DNA from: Nonomuraea rubra
GTDB lineage: Bacteria > Actinomycetota > Actinomycetes > Streptosporangiales > Streptosporangiaceae
Assembly: GCF_014207985.1 (NCBI RefSeq)
Contig: NZ_JACHMI010000001.1
Span: 1,409,001-1,473,000 of the forward strand
DNA: 64,000 nt
Direction: 5' to 3'
Each line of letters starts with the position of its first letter. The first letter of the stretch is position 1. The position numbers and the translations under genes were made by a program. Under the pieces are notes generated by a model, which was given only the letters and a program-made list of their open reading frames with translations, did no database searches and had not been told where the DNA came from. This document shows, one piece after another, positions 41,716-53,542 of the stretch.

Positions 41716-43653
41716 ATGGGCCGCCACGGCACAGGTGGATCCGACGACGGGGACGAACGGGGGGACAGCGCTTTTTGGGGTCCTGACGAGCAGGCCGAGC
41801 CGCCAGGCTGGCCATCGCTGCCGGACCGACCGGAGGTGACGGGGCAGTGGGCCCCCATGCCGCGGCGCACCGACGCGCCGCCGCCGCGTGGGCCGCAGCC
41901 GGAACCGTTCGAGACCACCGGGGCCTTCGCGCTGCCCAACGACCTCGCCGGCGGCTTCCCCCCTGCCAACGACCCTGCGGGTGCCCTCCCGCCGCACAGG
42001 GGGCCCAGGGAGGACGAGGTGGGCCCGTTCGAGACGACGGGCGCCTTCGCCCGGCCGGCCGAGTGGGACCAGCCTGCCGGCCACTTCTCCGGCCCCTCTA
42101 CCGGTGACTTCCCCGCGGGCCCGAACGGGCCTGGCGAGCCGCCCTTCCGCGGGCCCGAGCAGACGGCGCAGGGGCCCTTCGACCGGCCGAGCCCGCTCGA
42201 CGCCGCCGCCGAACGCACCAGCTTCTTCGACATGCCCGCCGAGCGCACCGCGTTCTTCGACGGGCCCGCCGACCGCATGGGCACGCCCGACGGGCCGCCG
42301 CCCGGGCAGTTCGACGGCCCGCCTCCTGGGCGTCCTGGGCCGTTCGATGGGCCCGGCGAGGCGCCCGGCCCCTTCGGCCAGCCCACAGGCGGGCCCAGTC
42401 CTTTCGGTCAGCCTGGTGAAGGGCCCTTCGGTCCGCCTGGTGACGGGCCTTTCGGCCGGCCTGGTGACGGGACGGGTTCCTTCGGCGGGCCTGGCGACGG
42501 CTCGGGTCCGTTCGGTCAGGCCGGTGACGGCTCGGGTCCGTTCGGTCAGGTCGGTGACGACCCCGAGCGCACGGCCAGGTTCGACTCGCCGTCGGGTCCC
42601 AACAGCGTCTACGGCGGCCCGCCCGAGCCCGGTGACGTCAAGGTGGCCGGCGAGCCGACAGCCGCGATGGCCCCGGCCTGGGCGAGCGCCGAGACCGGCT
42701 TCCTCGGCTCCGGCTGGTCGAACGACTCCGACGCGCCGGACGACGAGCCCCGTGGCCGCCGGGGACGCCGCAAGTCGGGCCGCGGCGGTGGCGGTGGCGG
42801 CGACGACGTGCCGGCCGCCCCCTCGGGCGCGGGCAAGGGCCGGGTGGCCCTGCTGTCCGTGGCCGCCGTGGCGGTCGTGCTCGGGGGGACCGTGGCGGGC
42901 GTCAAGTTCATGAGCTCGTCGGGCGACCCGGCCAAGTGCGAGGGCACGACGTGCGCGGCCGTACAGGTCACCAGCAGCAATCCGGGCCCGTCGGTGTCCG
43001 AGCCCGCCGACGAGGAGTCCGAGGCCCCGGTAGAGGACGAGCCCGCGGAGGAGGCCGCCGAGGAGAGCGGGCCCGCCGAGACGCCGACGCCGACCGCCTC
43101 CTACAACGTCCGCACGCCGCCCCGTACGACCAGCTCCCCGACGCCCACGCCGAGCAAGAGCAAGACGAAGAAGCCGGCGGAGCCCGCGGACGAGGAGACG
43201 GAGCAGCCGCCGGTCGAGGAGAGCGTGTCGGAGACCCCGAGCGAGGAGGTCTCGACGCTGGACGACTCCCACACCGACACGGGCGAGGGCTCGCCCAGCG
43301 GCAACACCCCCGCACCCACCTCCTCGGGCACGGTGAGCTCGTCGGGCGCGGGCAGCTCGGTCAACGTGAAGCAGACGATCAAGCAGCGCATCGCCACCTA
43401 CTCGGCCGACCTGACGCTCTCGAACACCTCTCCCGAGACGCTCCAGAACCCCACCATCTCCGTCCCGGTGGACGGCCGCGTCACGGACGTGGACGGGGCC
43501 GCCGAGTGGACGCAGGACGGCGACCTGCTGATCCTCGACCTGACGGCGTCGATCGAGGCCGGGGCCTCGGTGGAGGTCACGTTCACGGCCACGGGCAGGG
43601 GCTCGGAGGCGCAGAACTGCGGCCTGGTCGCGGGGGAGTGCGTCGTCACCTGA
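41716..43653 (+). CDS. Pro/Gly-rich single-pass membrane protein with C-terminal CBM2-like domain
   Basis: The 645-residue protein has a long disordered N-terminal region with repeated phospho-type motifs: ETTGAFALP, ETTGAFARP, ERTSFFDMP, ERTAFFDGP and ERTARFDSP. It also has about eight GPFGQPGDG-type units. One transmembrane helix (VALLSVAAVAVVLGGTVAGV) follows near residue 380. Outside are a Ser/Thr/Pro/Glu linker and a beta domain (from SVNVKQTIKQR to GECVVT) resembling a cellulose-binding CBM2 fold. The T-x-x-F motifs on the cytoplasmic side could be targets of Ser/Thr kinases and FHA proteins. GAAAG precedes the ATG. Confidence 0.72.
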   Translation: MGRHGTGGSDDGDERGDSAFWGPDEQAEPPGWPSLPDRPEVTGQWAPMPRRTDAPPPRGPQPEPFETTGAFALPNDLAGGFPPANDPAGALPPHRGPREDEVGPFETTGAFARPAEWDQPAGHFSGPSTGDFPAGPNGPGEPPFRGPEQTAQGPFDRPSPLDAAAERTSFFDMPAERTAFFDGPADRMGTPDGPPPGQFDGPPPGRPGPFDGPGEAPGPFGQPTGGPSPFGQPGEGPFGPPGDGPFGRPGDGTGSFGGPGDGSGPFGQAGDGSGPFGQVGDDPERTARFDSPSGPNSVYGGPPEPGDVKVAGEPTAAMAPAWASAETGFLGSGWSNDSDAPDDEPRGRRGRRKSGRGGGGGGDDVPAAPSGAGKGRVALLSVAAVAVVLGGTVAGVKFMSSSGDPAKCEGTTCAAVQVTSSNPGPSVSEPADEESEAPVEDEPAEEAAEESGPAETPTPTASYNVRTPPRTTSSPTPTPSKSKTKKPAEPADEETEQPPVEESVSETPSEEVSTLDDSHTDTGEGSPSGNTPAPTSSGTVSSSGAGSSVNVKQTIKQRIATYSADLTLSNTSPETLQNPTISVPVDGRVTDVDGAAEWTQDGDLLILDLTASIEAGASVEVTFTATGRGSEAQNCGLVAGECVVT

Positions 43654-43929
43654 GCCTGAGCCGCACAGTCGTGCGTGTCCACAGTTGTGCGCGGCCACGC
43701 AGTCGTGCGCTGACGGCCGCCCGCATGCGCTGAGAGCCTCGTACAGGCGTTGAAGGGCCTCATGCCGGGGCGCCGGGTGCCCCCAGGGCTGCGCCGCGCC
43801 GGAGGCGCGTGTGTGGGCGCAGGCGTCCGCATGCGTGCGTGCCGAGCCCCGTACATCGTCCCCCTCAGGGCATGACGAAGGCCCGCCACCCCCTCGAACA
43901 GGAGGCGCGGGCCTTCGTCGCAGTACGAA
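43654..43929. other. Gene-poor gap with degenerate repeats and rpmB terminator
   Basis: Three degenerate 16-bp repeats with the core CAGTCGTGCG (CAGTTGTGCG in the middle copy) begin at 43664, 43680 and 43696. Near the other end, ACGAAGGCCCGC at 43875–43886 pairs perfectly with GCGGGCCTTCGT at 43917–43928; this hairpin directly follows the rpmB stop on the minus strand and is its likely terminator. I see no convincing gene between. Confidence 0.7.
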
Positions 43930-44115
43930 CTAGCGGGTGACCTTGCCCGCCTTGATGCACGACGTGCACACGTTCAGCTTCTTGGGCGTGCCGCCCACGA
44001 CCGCGCGGACCGTCTGGATGTTGGGGTTCCAACGACGGCGGGTGCGGCGGTGCGAGTGGGACACGTTGTTGCCGAAGGTCGGCCCCTTGCGGCAGACATC
44101 GCAGACGGAAGCCAC
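43930..44115 (-). CDS. rpmB: 50S ribosomal protein L28 (zinc-binding form)
   Basis: The 61-residue protein is L28: [20 protein letters not shown], then [11 protein letters not shown] and [15 protein letters not shown]. Both CxxC pairs are present, so this is the zinc-binding C+ paralogue that many actinobacteria replace under zinc starvation. AAGGAG is seven bases before the GTG. It is divergent from the DAK2-domain gene, its usual neighbour. Confidence 0.96.
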   Translation of the reverse strand: MASVCDVCRKGPTFGNNVSHSHRRTRRRWNPNIQTVRAVVGGTPKKLNVCTSCIKAGKVTR

Positions 44116-44202
44116 GGTATCGCTCCTTAAAACAGTCGATGTAGCCCTGTCCGCTGATGCTTTCCGGGCGGAGGGCATGCCGGGACAACCGGCCAGCCAG
44201 AC

Positions 44203-44273
44203 GAGAATATCTGATCCACGCCGATGGACGCGAACCAGAGCAGCTGGACCGGATTCCGGGCGGCGATATTCTC
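44203..44273. promoter_or_regulatory. 9-bp inverted repeat in the divergent rpmB/DAK2 promoter region
   Basis: GAGAATATC at 44203–44211 and GATATTCTC at 44265–44273 are perfect inverted copies, 53 bases apart. Each is oriented so that GATATT could be part of the -10 region of its own gene. Shared promoter elements or one regulator binding both sides would explain it. Confidence 0.4.
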
Positions 44274-44314
44274 CACGGACAACGGTAGCGCATCCTGGCT
44301 GGGTGGGAGGTCGT

Positions 44315-45859
44315 ATGAAGATCCTCGAACCACCCGCCGTGCGGCGCTGGGCCCGCCTGGCCGCCGACGCGCTCGGCCAGGCCAGGACGGAGATCGACGC
44401 GCTCAACGTGTTCCCCGTCGCCGACGGCGACACCGGCACGAACCTGCACCTGACCATGCTGTCCGCCGCCGAGGCCGTGGAGTCGCTGCCCGACGACGTG
44501 GACGTGGCCGTGGTGTGGCAGACGCTCTCGTACGGCGCGCTGGTCGGCGCGCGCGGCAACTCGGGGGTGATCGTCAGCCAGGCGCTGCGCGGGCTCGCCG
44601 AGGTGCTGAAGGACGGTCCCGACCTGCGGGCCGGGCTGCTCAGGGCGGCCGTGCTCGCCAGGGAGGCCGTGGCCAGGCCGGTCGAGGGCACGGTGCTGAG
44701 CGTGCTGGAGTCGGCGGCGCGGGCCGTACAGGACGTGGAAGGCGATCTGTGCGAGGTGGCCACGCAGGCGGCCGGGGAGGCGCGGGCGGCGCTGCGCCGC
44801 ACGCCAGGCCAGCTCGAGGTGCTGGCCCGCAGCGGCGTCGTGGACGCGGGCGGCGCGGGAGCGGCGATCGTGCTGGAGACCCTCGCCGAGGTGATCAGCG
44901 GCTCTTCCACGGGCCACTACGACGTGCCCGCGCCCACCTCCAGGGTGTCGCCGATGACGGAGGTGGGGGCCGGGTACGAGGTGATGTACCTGCTGGAGGC
45001 CGACGACGGGGCGGTGGCGTGGCTGCGCGGGGAGCTCGACGCCATGGGCGACTCGCTGGTCGTCGTCGGCGGTGACGGGCTGTGGAACGTGCACGTCCAC
45101 GTTCCCGAGGCAGGGCCCGCCGTCGAGGCGGGGATCCGCGCGGGCAGGCCGCACCGGATCCGGATCACGTACCTGGCCGAGCGCGTCCACCGCGGCCAGG
45201 CGGGGCGGGGCGTCGTGGCGGTCGCGGCGGGCGACGGGATCGCGGCGCTGTTCGAGGAGTGCGGTGCGGTCGTGGTGCGGCGCGCGCCGGGCACCCGGCC
45301 CTCGCTCCCCGCGATGCTGGCAGCGATCAGGGAGGCGGGCAGCGAGGTCGCCGTCCTGCCGAACGACGACGGCGTGCGTTCCGTCGCCGCCGCGGCGGCC
45401 GAGATCGCCCGCGAGGACGGCGTGACGGTCAGCGTGCTGCCCACGAAGGCGACCGTGCAGGGGCTGGCGGCGCTGGCCGTGCACGACCCGCTGCGCCGCT
45501 TCGACGACGACGTGGTGGCGATGACGGACGCGGCCGGGCACACCCGGTACGGGCACGTGACGGTGGCGGACAGGGCGGCGTTCACGAGCGCCGGGGTGTG
45601 CCGGCCGGGTGACGTGCTCGGCCTGATCGACGGGGACGTGGCGGTGATCGGCGGCTCGGTTGACGGCGTGGCCACCGTCGTCGTGGACCGGATGCTGGCG
45701 GGCGGCGGCGAGCTGGTCACGCTGGTCACGGGCGCGCAGGCGCCGGAAGGGCTGGCGGGCGGGCTGGAGGAGCACCTGCGGCGTGCGCGGCCGGACGTGG
45801 ACCTGGTGGTGTACGACGGGGAGCAGGGCGGCTACCCGCTCCTGATCGGCGTGGAGTGA
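44315..45859 (+). CDS. DAK2-domain protein, FakA-like fatty acid kinase
   Basis: The 514-residue protein starts with a DAK2 ATP-binding domain: [20 protein letters not shown] carries the conserved Mg-binding aspartates, and [20 protein letters not shown] continues it. The middle and C-terminal parts ([26 protein letters not shown], and [12 protein letters not shown]) match FakA-type proteins. FakA phosphorylates fatty acids held by a FakB protein for use in phospholipids. No FakB is in the window. GGGAGG precedes the ATG. The gene lies between rpmB and recG, as in many actinobacteria and firmicutes. Confidence 0.88.
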   Translation: MKILEPPAVRRWARLAADALGQARTEIDALNVFPVADGDTGTNLHLTMLSAAEAVESLPDDVDVAVVWQTLSYGALVGARGNSGVIVSQALRGLAEVLKDGPDLRAGLLRAAVLAREAVARPVEGTVLSVLESAARAVQDVEGDLCEVATQAAGEARAALRRTPGQLEVLARSGVVDAGGAGAAIVLETLAEVISGSSTGHYDVPAPTSRVSPMTEVGAGYEVMYLLEADDGAVAWLRGELDAMGDSLVVVGGDGLWNVHVHVPEAGPAVEAGIRAGRPHRIRITYLAERVHRGQAGRGVVAVAAGDGIAALFEECGAVVVRRAPGTRPSLPAMLAAIREAGSEVAVLPNDDGVRSVAAAAAEIAREDGVTVSVLPTKATVQGLAALAVHDPLRRFDDDVVAMTDAAGHTRYGHVTVADRAAFTSAGVCRPGDVLGLIDGDVAVIGGSVDGVATVVVDRMLAGGGELVTLVTGAQAPEGLAGGLEEHLRRARPDVDLVVYDGEQGGYPLLIGVE

Positions 45860-45926
45860 CCCCGGACCCTTCATGAAGGGCGTCATCGGGGATTCCTGTC
45901 GGCCCCAGGCGGTAGAACTTATTGCC

Positions 45927-48104
<2,178 letters not shown>

Positions 48105-48363
48105 CCCGCCGCTCCACGGGGTGCGGGGCGCAGCGGGTGTTCGGGCGCCGGTGCGGCGGGTCGGTGTACGGCAGGGCTCGGCGCAAGGTGTGCGGCGGCC
48201 GAGCGGGGAGTCGCGCCGGCCGGGCGGAGAGCCGTGAGCCAGGGGAGGCGGCGGGCCACGAGGACGGTCGAGCGGGCGCCGTAGCGGCGGCCGGCCAGGT
48301 GCGGGTCTAGAAGCGTCCCCCTGGAGGCCCTCAGCCACGTGCGGCGGGTGGCGGCCAAGTGAG

Positions 48364-48441
48364 GCCGTGCCGTAAAAGATCAAGAAAGAAGAACACCCAG
48401 CCGCGGGGACGGCCTCCCCCCGAATGCCGTCCCCGGCTGGG
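48364..48441 (-). terminator. Orphan minus-strand terminator
   Basis: CCCAGCC and GGGGACGGC (48396–48413) pair with GCCGTCCCCGGCTGGG (48426–48441), with a small bulge and a 12-base loop. On the minus strand it is followed by TGTTCTTCTTTCTTGATC and more T residues, a clear intrinsic-terminator tail. No annotated minus-strand gene precedes it. Confidence 0.75.
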
Positions 48442-48606
48442 CCCACCCTCGGGTCAGGTGCCGAGGGAACCGGCGTGCGGAAGGGCTCACGATCACGCCG
48501 GTCGGCCTTCACGTGGGTCACCTTGAAGGCCGCAGTCATCATCTTGCGGGCCAGGCCCCCCGATGCCAATCACCCTTGCGCACTCGAGGCAGACACTTGT
48601 CCACTC

Positions 48607-48635
48607 TTGACCTGCGTGAACATGCGGAACAATGG
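48607..48635 (+). promoter_or_regulatory. rsmD promoter, start codon at the transcription start
   Basis: TTGACC at 48607–48612 and CAATGG at 48630–48635 are 17 bases apart. The ATG at 48641 is five bases after the -10 box, so the mRNA is probably leaderless and the upstream ATG at 48632 is not used. Confidence 0.55.
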
Positions 48636-48640
48636 GTCAC

Positions 48641-49207
48641 ATGACGCGGATCATCGCAGGCGTGGCAGGTGGGCGGCGGTTGGCCGTGCCGCCGGGGCGC
48701 GGCACGAGGCCGACCAGCGACAGGGCTCGAGAAGGGATCTTCTTGACGCTCGATTCACTGTACGGGCTGCGCGACGCCCGCGTCCTCGACCTGTACGCCG
48801 GCTCGGGCGCGATCGGCCTGGAGTCCCTGTCGCGGGGCGCGGCCGAGGCGGTGCTGGTCGAGTCCGACCCGAAGGCGGTCCGCACGATCAGGGCGAACGT
48901 CGCCGCGATCGGCCTGGAGGGTGCCCGGGTTGTGGCCGACAAGGTGGAGCGGCTGCTGGGCAAGCCTCCGGAGGCGCCGTTCGGGATCGTGTTCGCCGAT
49001 CCGCCCTACGCGGTGCCGGACGAGGAGGTCCAGACGGTGCTGGCGCTGCTGCGGGACAACGGCTGGCTGGCGGACGAGGCTTTGGTGGCGTTCGAGAGGG
49101 AAACCAGGGGAAAGCCCTTGATGTGGCCGGAAGGTTACGTTGAGGAGAGGGTCCGTCGTTATGGCGAAGCGTCCGTTTGGTACGGTCGCGCCGCCGGGAA
49201 CCCGTAG
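48641..49207 (+). CDS. rsmD: 16S rRNA (guanine-966-N2)-methyltransferase
   Basis: RsmD methylates G966 of 16S rRNA. The 188-residue protein opens TRIIAGVAGGRRLAVPPG, then has RPTSDRAREGIFLTL, the SAM motif VLDLYAGSGAIGLESLSRGA and the catalytic FADPPYAVPDEE (DPPY). The 48641 start fits the promoter position. coaD follows after 14 bases, an operon seen in most actinobacteria. Confidence 0.95.
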   Translation: MTRIIAGVAGGRRLAVPPGRGTRPTSDRAREGIFLTLDSLYGLRDARVLDLYAGSGAIGLESLSRGAAEAVLVESDPKAVRTIRANVAAIGLEGARVVADKVERLLGKPPEAPFGIVFADPPYAVPDEEVQTVLALLRDNGWLADEALVAFERETRGKPLMWPEGYVEERVRRYGEASVWYGRAAGNP

Positions 49208-49221
49208 ACCTGGGAGGCGTC

Positions 49222-49698
49222 TTGCGCCGCGTAGTCTGCCCGGGGTCGTTCGACCCCATCACCAATGGCCACCTCGACATCATCGGCCGTTCCGCACGGC
49301 TGTACGACGAGGTGACCGTGGCAGTCCTCATCAACGTCGAGAAGAGCAGCCTGTTCACGGTTGACGAACGGATCGAGATCCTGCAGACCGTGACCAAGGA
49401 GTACCCGAACGTCAAGGTGCAGAAGTTCCACGGCCTGCTGGTCGACTTCTGCAGGCAGCAGGACATCCCCGCCATCGTCAAGGGCATCAGGGTGGTCAGC
49501 GACTTCGACTACGAGCTGCAGATGGCGCAGCTCAACTACCGACTGTCGGGGGTCGAGACCCTGTTCATGCCCACGAACCCCGAGTACTCGTTCCTGTCCT
49601 CCTCCCGGGTGAAGGAGATCGCCCGATATGGTGGGGACGTCTCGGGTCTGGTGCCCGATCTGGTGCACAAGCTGCTCATCGAGCGGCTCAGAGGCTGA
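49222..49698 (+). CDS. coaD: Phosphopantetheine adenylyltransferase
   Basis: CoaD converts 4'-phosphopantetheine to dephospho-CoA. The 158-residue protein has the nucleotidyltransferase motif VVCPGSFDPITNGHLDII, KGIRVVSDFDYELQMAQLN, and the ISSS-like EYSFLSSSRVKEIARYGGDV. The start is TTG at 49222, with GGGAGG four bases upstream; it gives LRRVVCPGSFDP and the normal length for the family. Upstream in-frame codons at 49177 would add non-conserved residues. Confidence 0.95.
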   Translation: MRRVVCPGSFDPITNGHLDIIGRSARLYDEVTVAVLINVEKSSLFTVDERIEILQTVTKEYPNVKVQKFHGLLVDFCRQQDIPAIVKGIRVVSDFDYELQMAQLNYRLSGVETLFMPTNPEYSFLSSSRVKEIARYGGDVSGLVPDLVHKLLIERLRG

Positions 49699-49752
49699 CC
49701 GCGAGCTGCTATCCTTTCATTTCGGCCTTGTACGACGGCGATTGTTTTCGCC

Positions 49753-50322
49753 ATGCCTAGCGAGAGCAGGATGACTCAGCACCTCGACCCCCGCTCCCCG
49801 TGGGTGATCTCCACTCATGACCTGGGTAAGCGACCGGGGACGATGCGCCAGATGACCCTGACGCTCCCGGCTCCGGCGGACCTCGGCGTCGACATGATCG
49901 GTGTCCCCAAAGACGCCGAAGTCGAGCTGGATCTCCGGCTCGAAGCAGTGATGGAAGGCGTGCTCGTCTCAGGCACGGCGCAGGCCCCGCTCGCCGGGGA
50001 GTGCGCGCGGTGCCTCGACCCGGTCTCCTCGGAGATCGAGGTCGGCATGCAGGAGCTGTTCTTCTACTCCGACGAGGACGCCTCGGAGGAGGACTCGCTG
50101 CTCGACGGCGAGCTGTTCGATCTCGAGCCGACGTTCCGCGACGCGGTGGTGCTCGCACTGCCGTTGAGCCCCGTGTGCCGCGAGGACTGCGAGGGGCTCT
50201 GCACGGAGTGCGGGATCAAGCTGGCCGAGGCCGGCGACGATCACCGGCACGAGAAGATCGACGCCCGGTGGGCGTCGTTGCAAGGTCTGATTACCGACAA
50301 AGATAACGATCAGGAGAAGTGA
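49753..50322 (+). CDS. yceD: YceD-family (DUF177) protein
   Basis: The 189-residue protein is a DUF177/YceD member, found in front of rpmF in most bacteria and linked to 23S rRNA or ribosome metabolism. It has [28 protein letters not shown], and the C-terminal [20 protein letters not shown] with Cys pairs suited to metal binding. The first ATG is at 49753; the ATG at 49771 ([11 protein letters not shown]) is a reasonable alternative because it follows AGCGAGAGCAGG. rpmF starts one base after its stop. Confidence 0.9.
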   Translation: MPSESRMTQHLDPRSPWVISTHDLGKRPGTMRQMTLTLPAPADLGVDMIGVPKDAEVELDLRLEAVMEGVLVSGTAQAPLAGECARCLDPVSSEIEVGMQELFFYSDEDASEEDSLLDGELFDLEPTFRDAVVLALPLSPVCREDCEGLCTECGIKLAEAGDDHRHEKIDARWASLQGLITDKDNDQEK

Positions 50323-50323
50323 C

Positions 50324-50503
50324 GTGGCCGTCCCGAAGCGAAAGATGTCGCGGAGCAACACCCGCGCCCGTCGCTCCCAGTGGAAGACGACTGCTGTCGC
50401 CCTGGTGAGCTGCCCGCAGTGCCGTTCGCCCAAGCAGCCGCACATCGCGTGCCCCACCTGCGGCACCTACAACCGTCGTCAGGTCATCGAGCCGTCCGCC
50501 TGA
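50324..50503 (+). CDS. rpmF: 50S ribosomal protein L32
   Basis: The 59-residue protein begins [20 protein letters not shown], the L32 signature, followed by CPQC and CPTCG, so it is the zinc-binding form. The start is GTG with CAGGAGAAG upstream. It is co-transcribed with yceD and ends before two hairpins. Confidence 0.97.
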   Translation: MAVPKRKMSRSNTRARRSQWKTTAVALVSCPQCRSPKQPHIACPTCGTYNRRQVIEPSA

Positions 50504-50524
50504 TCTCGTAGCAGTTGACGTGAT

Positions 50525-50647
50525 GCCGACCGGGTGCCAAAGTGCCTCGGTCGGCGTTAACGTCTCAGATGCGTGCGGCGGCGGTTCGCCCGCGGCCGTG
50601 GTGGACGCCGGGGCTAACGCGTTACCCCGACGCCCACCACGTTTTCG
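50525..50647 (+). terminator. Two hairpins after rpmF, the second an intrinsic terminator
   Basis: GCCGACCG at 50525–50532 pairs with CGGTCGGC at 50548–50555. Further on, CGTGGTGG...CCGGGG (50597–50613) pairs with CCCCG...CCACCACG (50625–50641), 17 positions with two mismatches, followed by TTTTCG. The second hairpin ends the yceD–rpmF unit before rnc. Confidence 0.85.
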
Positions 50648-50698
50648 GGCATCTTCCGCAGCCGGCGCGCCATAGGAAGATGTCCGAGGAGGAAGCAC

Positions 50699-51439
50699 GT
50701 GGGCGCAGGTCCTAAGCCGGTGGCCGTCGAGGTCGCCAGAGACGAACTGGAGCGGGTCCTTTCGGTCGGCCTGGACCCCGACATCCTGGAGCGGGCGCTG
50801 ACGCACCGCTCCTACGCGTACGAGAACGGCGGCCTGCCCACCAACGAGCGCCTGGAGTTCCTCGGCGACTCGGTGCTGGGCCTGGTGGTCACCGACACCC
50901 TCTACCGCAACCACCCCGACCTGCCGGAAGGCCAGCTCGCGAAGCTGCGTGCCGCGGTGGTCAACATGCGTGCGCTGGCCGACGTGGCCAGGGGCCTCGG
51001 CCTGGGCCGGTTCCTGCGGCTCGGCAGGGGCGAGGAGGGCACCGGCGGGCGCGACAAGTCCTCCATCCTGGCCGACACCCTCGAGGCGCTGATCGGCGCG
51101 ATCTACGTCGACAAGGGCCTCGACGAGGCGTTCCGGGTGGTGCACCTGCTGTTCGACCCGCTGATCGTCCGCTCGGCCTCACTCGGCGCCGGGCTCGACT
51201 GGAAGACCTCGCTGCAGGAGCTGACCGCCTCCGAGGCGCTCGGGGTGCCCGAGTACCACGTCGAGGAGAGCGGGCCCGACCACGCCAAGTCGTTCACGGC
51301 CATGGTGCGGGTCGGCGGCGAGTCGTACGGGTCGGGCACCGGGCGCAGCAAGAAGGAGGCCGAGCAGCAGGCGGCCGAGGCGGCGTGGACCCGCATCAGG
51401 GCCCGCCGCGACCAGCGCGAGAGCCAGCCCGCGGGCTGA
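50699..51439 (+). CDS. rnc: Ribonuclease III
   Basis: RNase III cleaves double-stranded RNA in rRNA maturation and mRNA decay. The 246-residue protein has the signature [18 protein letters not shown], the Mg-binding glutamate and aspartate in [19 protein letters not shown], and a C-terminal dsRNA-binding domain ([14 protein letters not shown] and [17 protein letters not shown]). GTG at 50699 follows GAGGAGGAAGCAC. mutM and, further on, smc and ftsY follow in the usual order. Confidence 0.96.
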   Translation: MGAGPKPVAVEVARDELERVLSVGLDPDILERALTHRSYAYENGGLPTNERLEFLGDSVLGLVVTDTLYRNHPDLPEGQLAKLRAAVVNMRALADVARGLGLGRFLRLGRGEEGTGGRDKSSILADTLEALIGAIYVDKGLDEAFRVVHLLFDPLIVRSASLGAGLDWKTSLQELTASEALGVPEYHVEESGPDHAKSFTAMVRVGGESYGSGTGRSKKEAEQQAAEAAWTRIRARRDQRESQPAG

Positions 51440-51520
51440 GCCCGCCGGGGAAGGCACGCAGGCCTCCCGGCGTTGACCGCAGGGTGAGAGTTGTGTAACC
51501 CCGTTCGGAAGAGGTCAGAG

Positions 51521-52366
51521 GTGCCTGAGCTGCCGGAGGTCGAGGTCGTCAGGCGCGGCCTCGCGCAATGGGTGACCGGGCGCGAGATCGCCTCGGCGGA
51601 GGTGCTGCACCCCCGCGCGATCAGGCGGCACGTGCCCGGGGCCGACGAGTTCGCCGCGCGCCTCAAGGGCCGCACGGTGCTGTCGGCCGAACGCCGCGGC
51701 AAGTACCTGTGGCTGCCGCTGTCGGGCGCGGGCGAGGCGCTCATGGCCCACCTGGGGATGAGCGGCCAGCTCCTGGTCGTGCAGCCCGACTCGCCACTGG
51801 AGAAGCACCTGCGGGTACGCCTGCGCTTCGAGGACGGCGGCCCCGACCTGCGCTTCGTGGACCAGCGCACGTTCGGCCACGTCATGCTCAGCCCTCTGGC
51901 GGGCGGCGTGCCGGAGCCGATCGCGCACATCGCCCCCGACCCGTTCGAGGCGGCGTTCGACGAGGCCGAGTTCACCCGCAGGCTCAGGGCCAAGCGCACC
52001 GAGATCAAGCGGGCGCTGCTCGACCAGTCGCTGATCAGCGGCGTCGGCAACATCTACGCCGACGAGGCCCTGTGGATCGCCAGGCTGCACTGGGCCCGGC
52101 CGACGGAGACGCTGACCAGGCCCAAGGTGGCCGAGCTGCTGACGGCCGTGCGCACCGTCATGGGGGCCGCCCTCGAACAGGGCGGCACCTCGTTCGACAG
52201 CCTGTACGTGGACGTCAACGGCGAGAGCGGCTACTTCGAGCGCTCGCTGGAGGTGTACGGGCGGCGCGACCTGCCCTGTTCCCGCTGCGGCACCGCCATC
52301 AGGCGCGAGGCGTTCATGAACCGCTCGTCCTACTCCTGCCCCCGATGCCAGCGACGGCCGCGCTGA
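51521..52366 (+). CDS. mutM: Formamidopyrimidine-DNA glycosylase
   Basis: MutM/Fpg removes 8-oxoguanine and ring-opened purines. The catalytic residue is the N-terminal proline, so the start must be GTG at 51521, giving (M)[13 protein letters not shown]; a start at 51491 would bury that proline. The 281-residue protein also has [15 protein letters not shown] strands, [15 protein letters not shown], and the zinc finger CSRCGTAI plus SYSCPRCQ. Its last 53 bases overlap the convergent transporter gene. Confidence 0.95.
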   Translation: MPELPEVEVVRRGLAQWVTGREIASAEVLHPRAIRRHVPGADEFAARLKGRTVLSAERRGKYLWLPLSGAGEALMAHLGMSGQLLVVQPDSPLEKHLRVRLRFEDGGPDLRFVDQRTFGHVMLSPLAGGVPEPIAHIAPDPFEAAFDEAEFTRRLRAKRTEIKRALLDQSLISGVGNIYADEALWIARLHWARPTETLTRPKVAELLTAVRTVMGAALEQGGTSFDSLYVDVNGESGYFERSLEVYGRRDLPCSRCGTAIRREAFMNRSSYSCPRCQRRPR

Positions 52367-53501
52367 TCACGGCGAGCGCCGCTCCCGCCCCCATCACCGC
52401 CGAGACCGACAGCCCGTCGGCGATCCGGCCGCCGGCCAGCGCGCCGAGCGCGATCGAGACGTTGAAGGCGCCGACGAACAGCGCCGTGCCCAGCTCGCCG
52501 CCGCCCGAGCGCATGATCCACAGCTGCAGCGTCACCCCGACACCGCCGTAGCCCACACCCCAGACCACGAGCGGGATCAGCGCGGGCACGCCGGTCAGCA
52601 CCAGCGCCGCCATGGCCGCCGCCATGAGTGTGACCAGCGTGATCAGGGTCAGCCGGGGGTTCCTGGCCGCGCGGGCGCCGGCGGCGAAGTTGCCCGCGAC
52701 GCCCGCGGCGCCGTACAGGAGGAGTGCGGTGCTCACGAGGGCGGGGCCGGCGTGCGGGACCTCCTCCAGAAACGGGCGGACGTAGGTGTAGGCCACGAAG
52801 TGGCCGGAGACGGTCAGGGCCGTCAGGACCAGGACGAGCTTGAGCGGCCCTGAGAGCCACGAGGAGCGCTTTTCCGGCACGGGTGACGATTCAGGGCCCG
52901 GCAGCGGCTCAGGCTCCGGCAGGGGCTTCAGCGGCGGCAGCGACGCGGCCAGCAACGCGAGCAGGGCCAGCGCCAGCACCCCCGCGGCGGCGAACGCGCT
53001 GCGCCACCCCGCGAACGACGAGACGAACGTCGCCGCGGGCACCCCCAGCACCGACGCCACGGAGACCCCGCCCAGGATGATCGACGTGGCCCGCCCGACG
53101 GCCCGTTCCGGGACCAGCCGGGGCCCCAGCCCAGCCGCGAACGCCCAGAACCCGCCGATGCTCACCCCGGTCAGCACCCTGGCGGCCAGCAGGACGGGAT
53201 AGGCGGGCGCCGCCGCTGCCATCAGGTTCGCCACCGCCAGCAGCGCCATCAGCCCCAGCAGGACGTGCCGCCGGTCGGCCCGGCGCGCGGCGATCGCCAG
53301 GAGGGGCGCGGCCGCCGCGGCCACCAGCCCGGGCGCCGTCATCGTCAACCCGGCCGTGCCCGCCGAGACCCCCAGGTCGACGGCCATCGAGGTGAGCAGG
53401 CCCACCGGTAACATCTCGCTGGTCACCACGGTGAACGTGCCCACCGCCACCGAGGTCACGGCGAGCCAGCGCGCCTGTACGGAAACAGCTGTCACAGTCA
53501 T
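52314..53501 (-). CDS. MFS efflux transporter (DHA1, YdhP/arabinose-efflux-like)
   Basis: The 395-residue protein has twelve predicted helices with the DHA1 pattern: [39 protein letters not shown] in loop 2–3, and [16 protein letters not shown]. The central loop is Pro/Glu-rich. Proteins of this type export sugars, arabinose analogues or drugs. The start at 53501 places the first helix correctly. Its final 53 bases overlap mutM on the other strand. The divergent LysR gene is its likely regulator. Confidence 0.87.
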   Translation of the reverse strand: MTVTAVSVQARWLAVTSVAVGTFTVVTSEMLPVGLLTSMAVDLGVSAGTAGLTMTAPGLVAAAAAPLLAIAARRADRRHVLLGLMALLAVANLMAAAAPAYPVLLAARVLTGVSIGGFWAFAAGLGPRLVPERAVGRATSIILGGVSVASVLGVPAATFVSSFAGWRSAFAAAGVLALALLALLAASLPPLKPLPEPEPLPGPESSPVPEKRSSWLSGPLKLVLVLTALTVSGHFVAYTYVRPFLEEVPHAGPALVSTALLLYGAAGVAGNFAAGARAARNPRLTLITLVTLMAAAMAALVLTGVPALIPLVVWGVGYGGVGVTLQLWIMRSGGGELGTALFVGAFNVSIALGALAGGRIADGLSVSAVMGAGAALAVISAAVAGIGGRSRTSGS

Positions 53502-53542
53502 GCGGCCCAGCCTCTTGCCGCCCGCGAGCGGGAACAATGACG

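Larger units (their letters stand above)
48105..48640. other. Gap of about 530 bases between recG and rsmD
   Basis: No plus-strand gene is convincing here. The first 260 bases are GC-rich without clear coding signal. The last part of the gap carries a strong hairpin facing the minus strand (next entry) and the rsmD promoter. A minus-strand ORF from about 48540 starts MMTAAFKVTHVKADRRDREP, but it has no stop before the hairpin, so a protein is doubtful and a small RNA is equally possible. Confidence 0.5.

Noticed and set aside
43101..43889. Minus-strand frames within and after the Pro/Gly-rich protein gene as a separate protein
   Set aside because: The text is repetitive and antisense to a better-supported gene, and no ribosome site or domain is visible.
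48424..49143. Plus-strand frame of about 240 codons overlapping rsmD
   Set aside because: It is the shifted frame of rsmD, with Arg/Gly-rich text. The canonical RsmD motifs are in the other frame.
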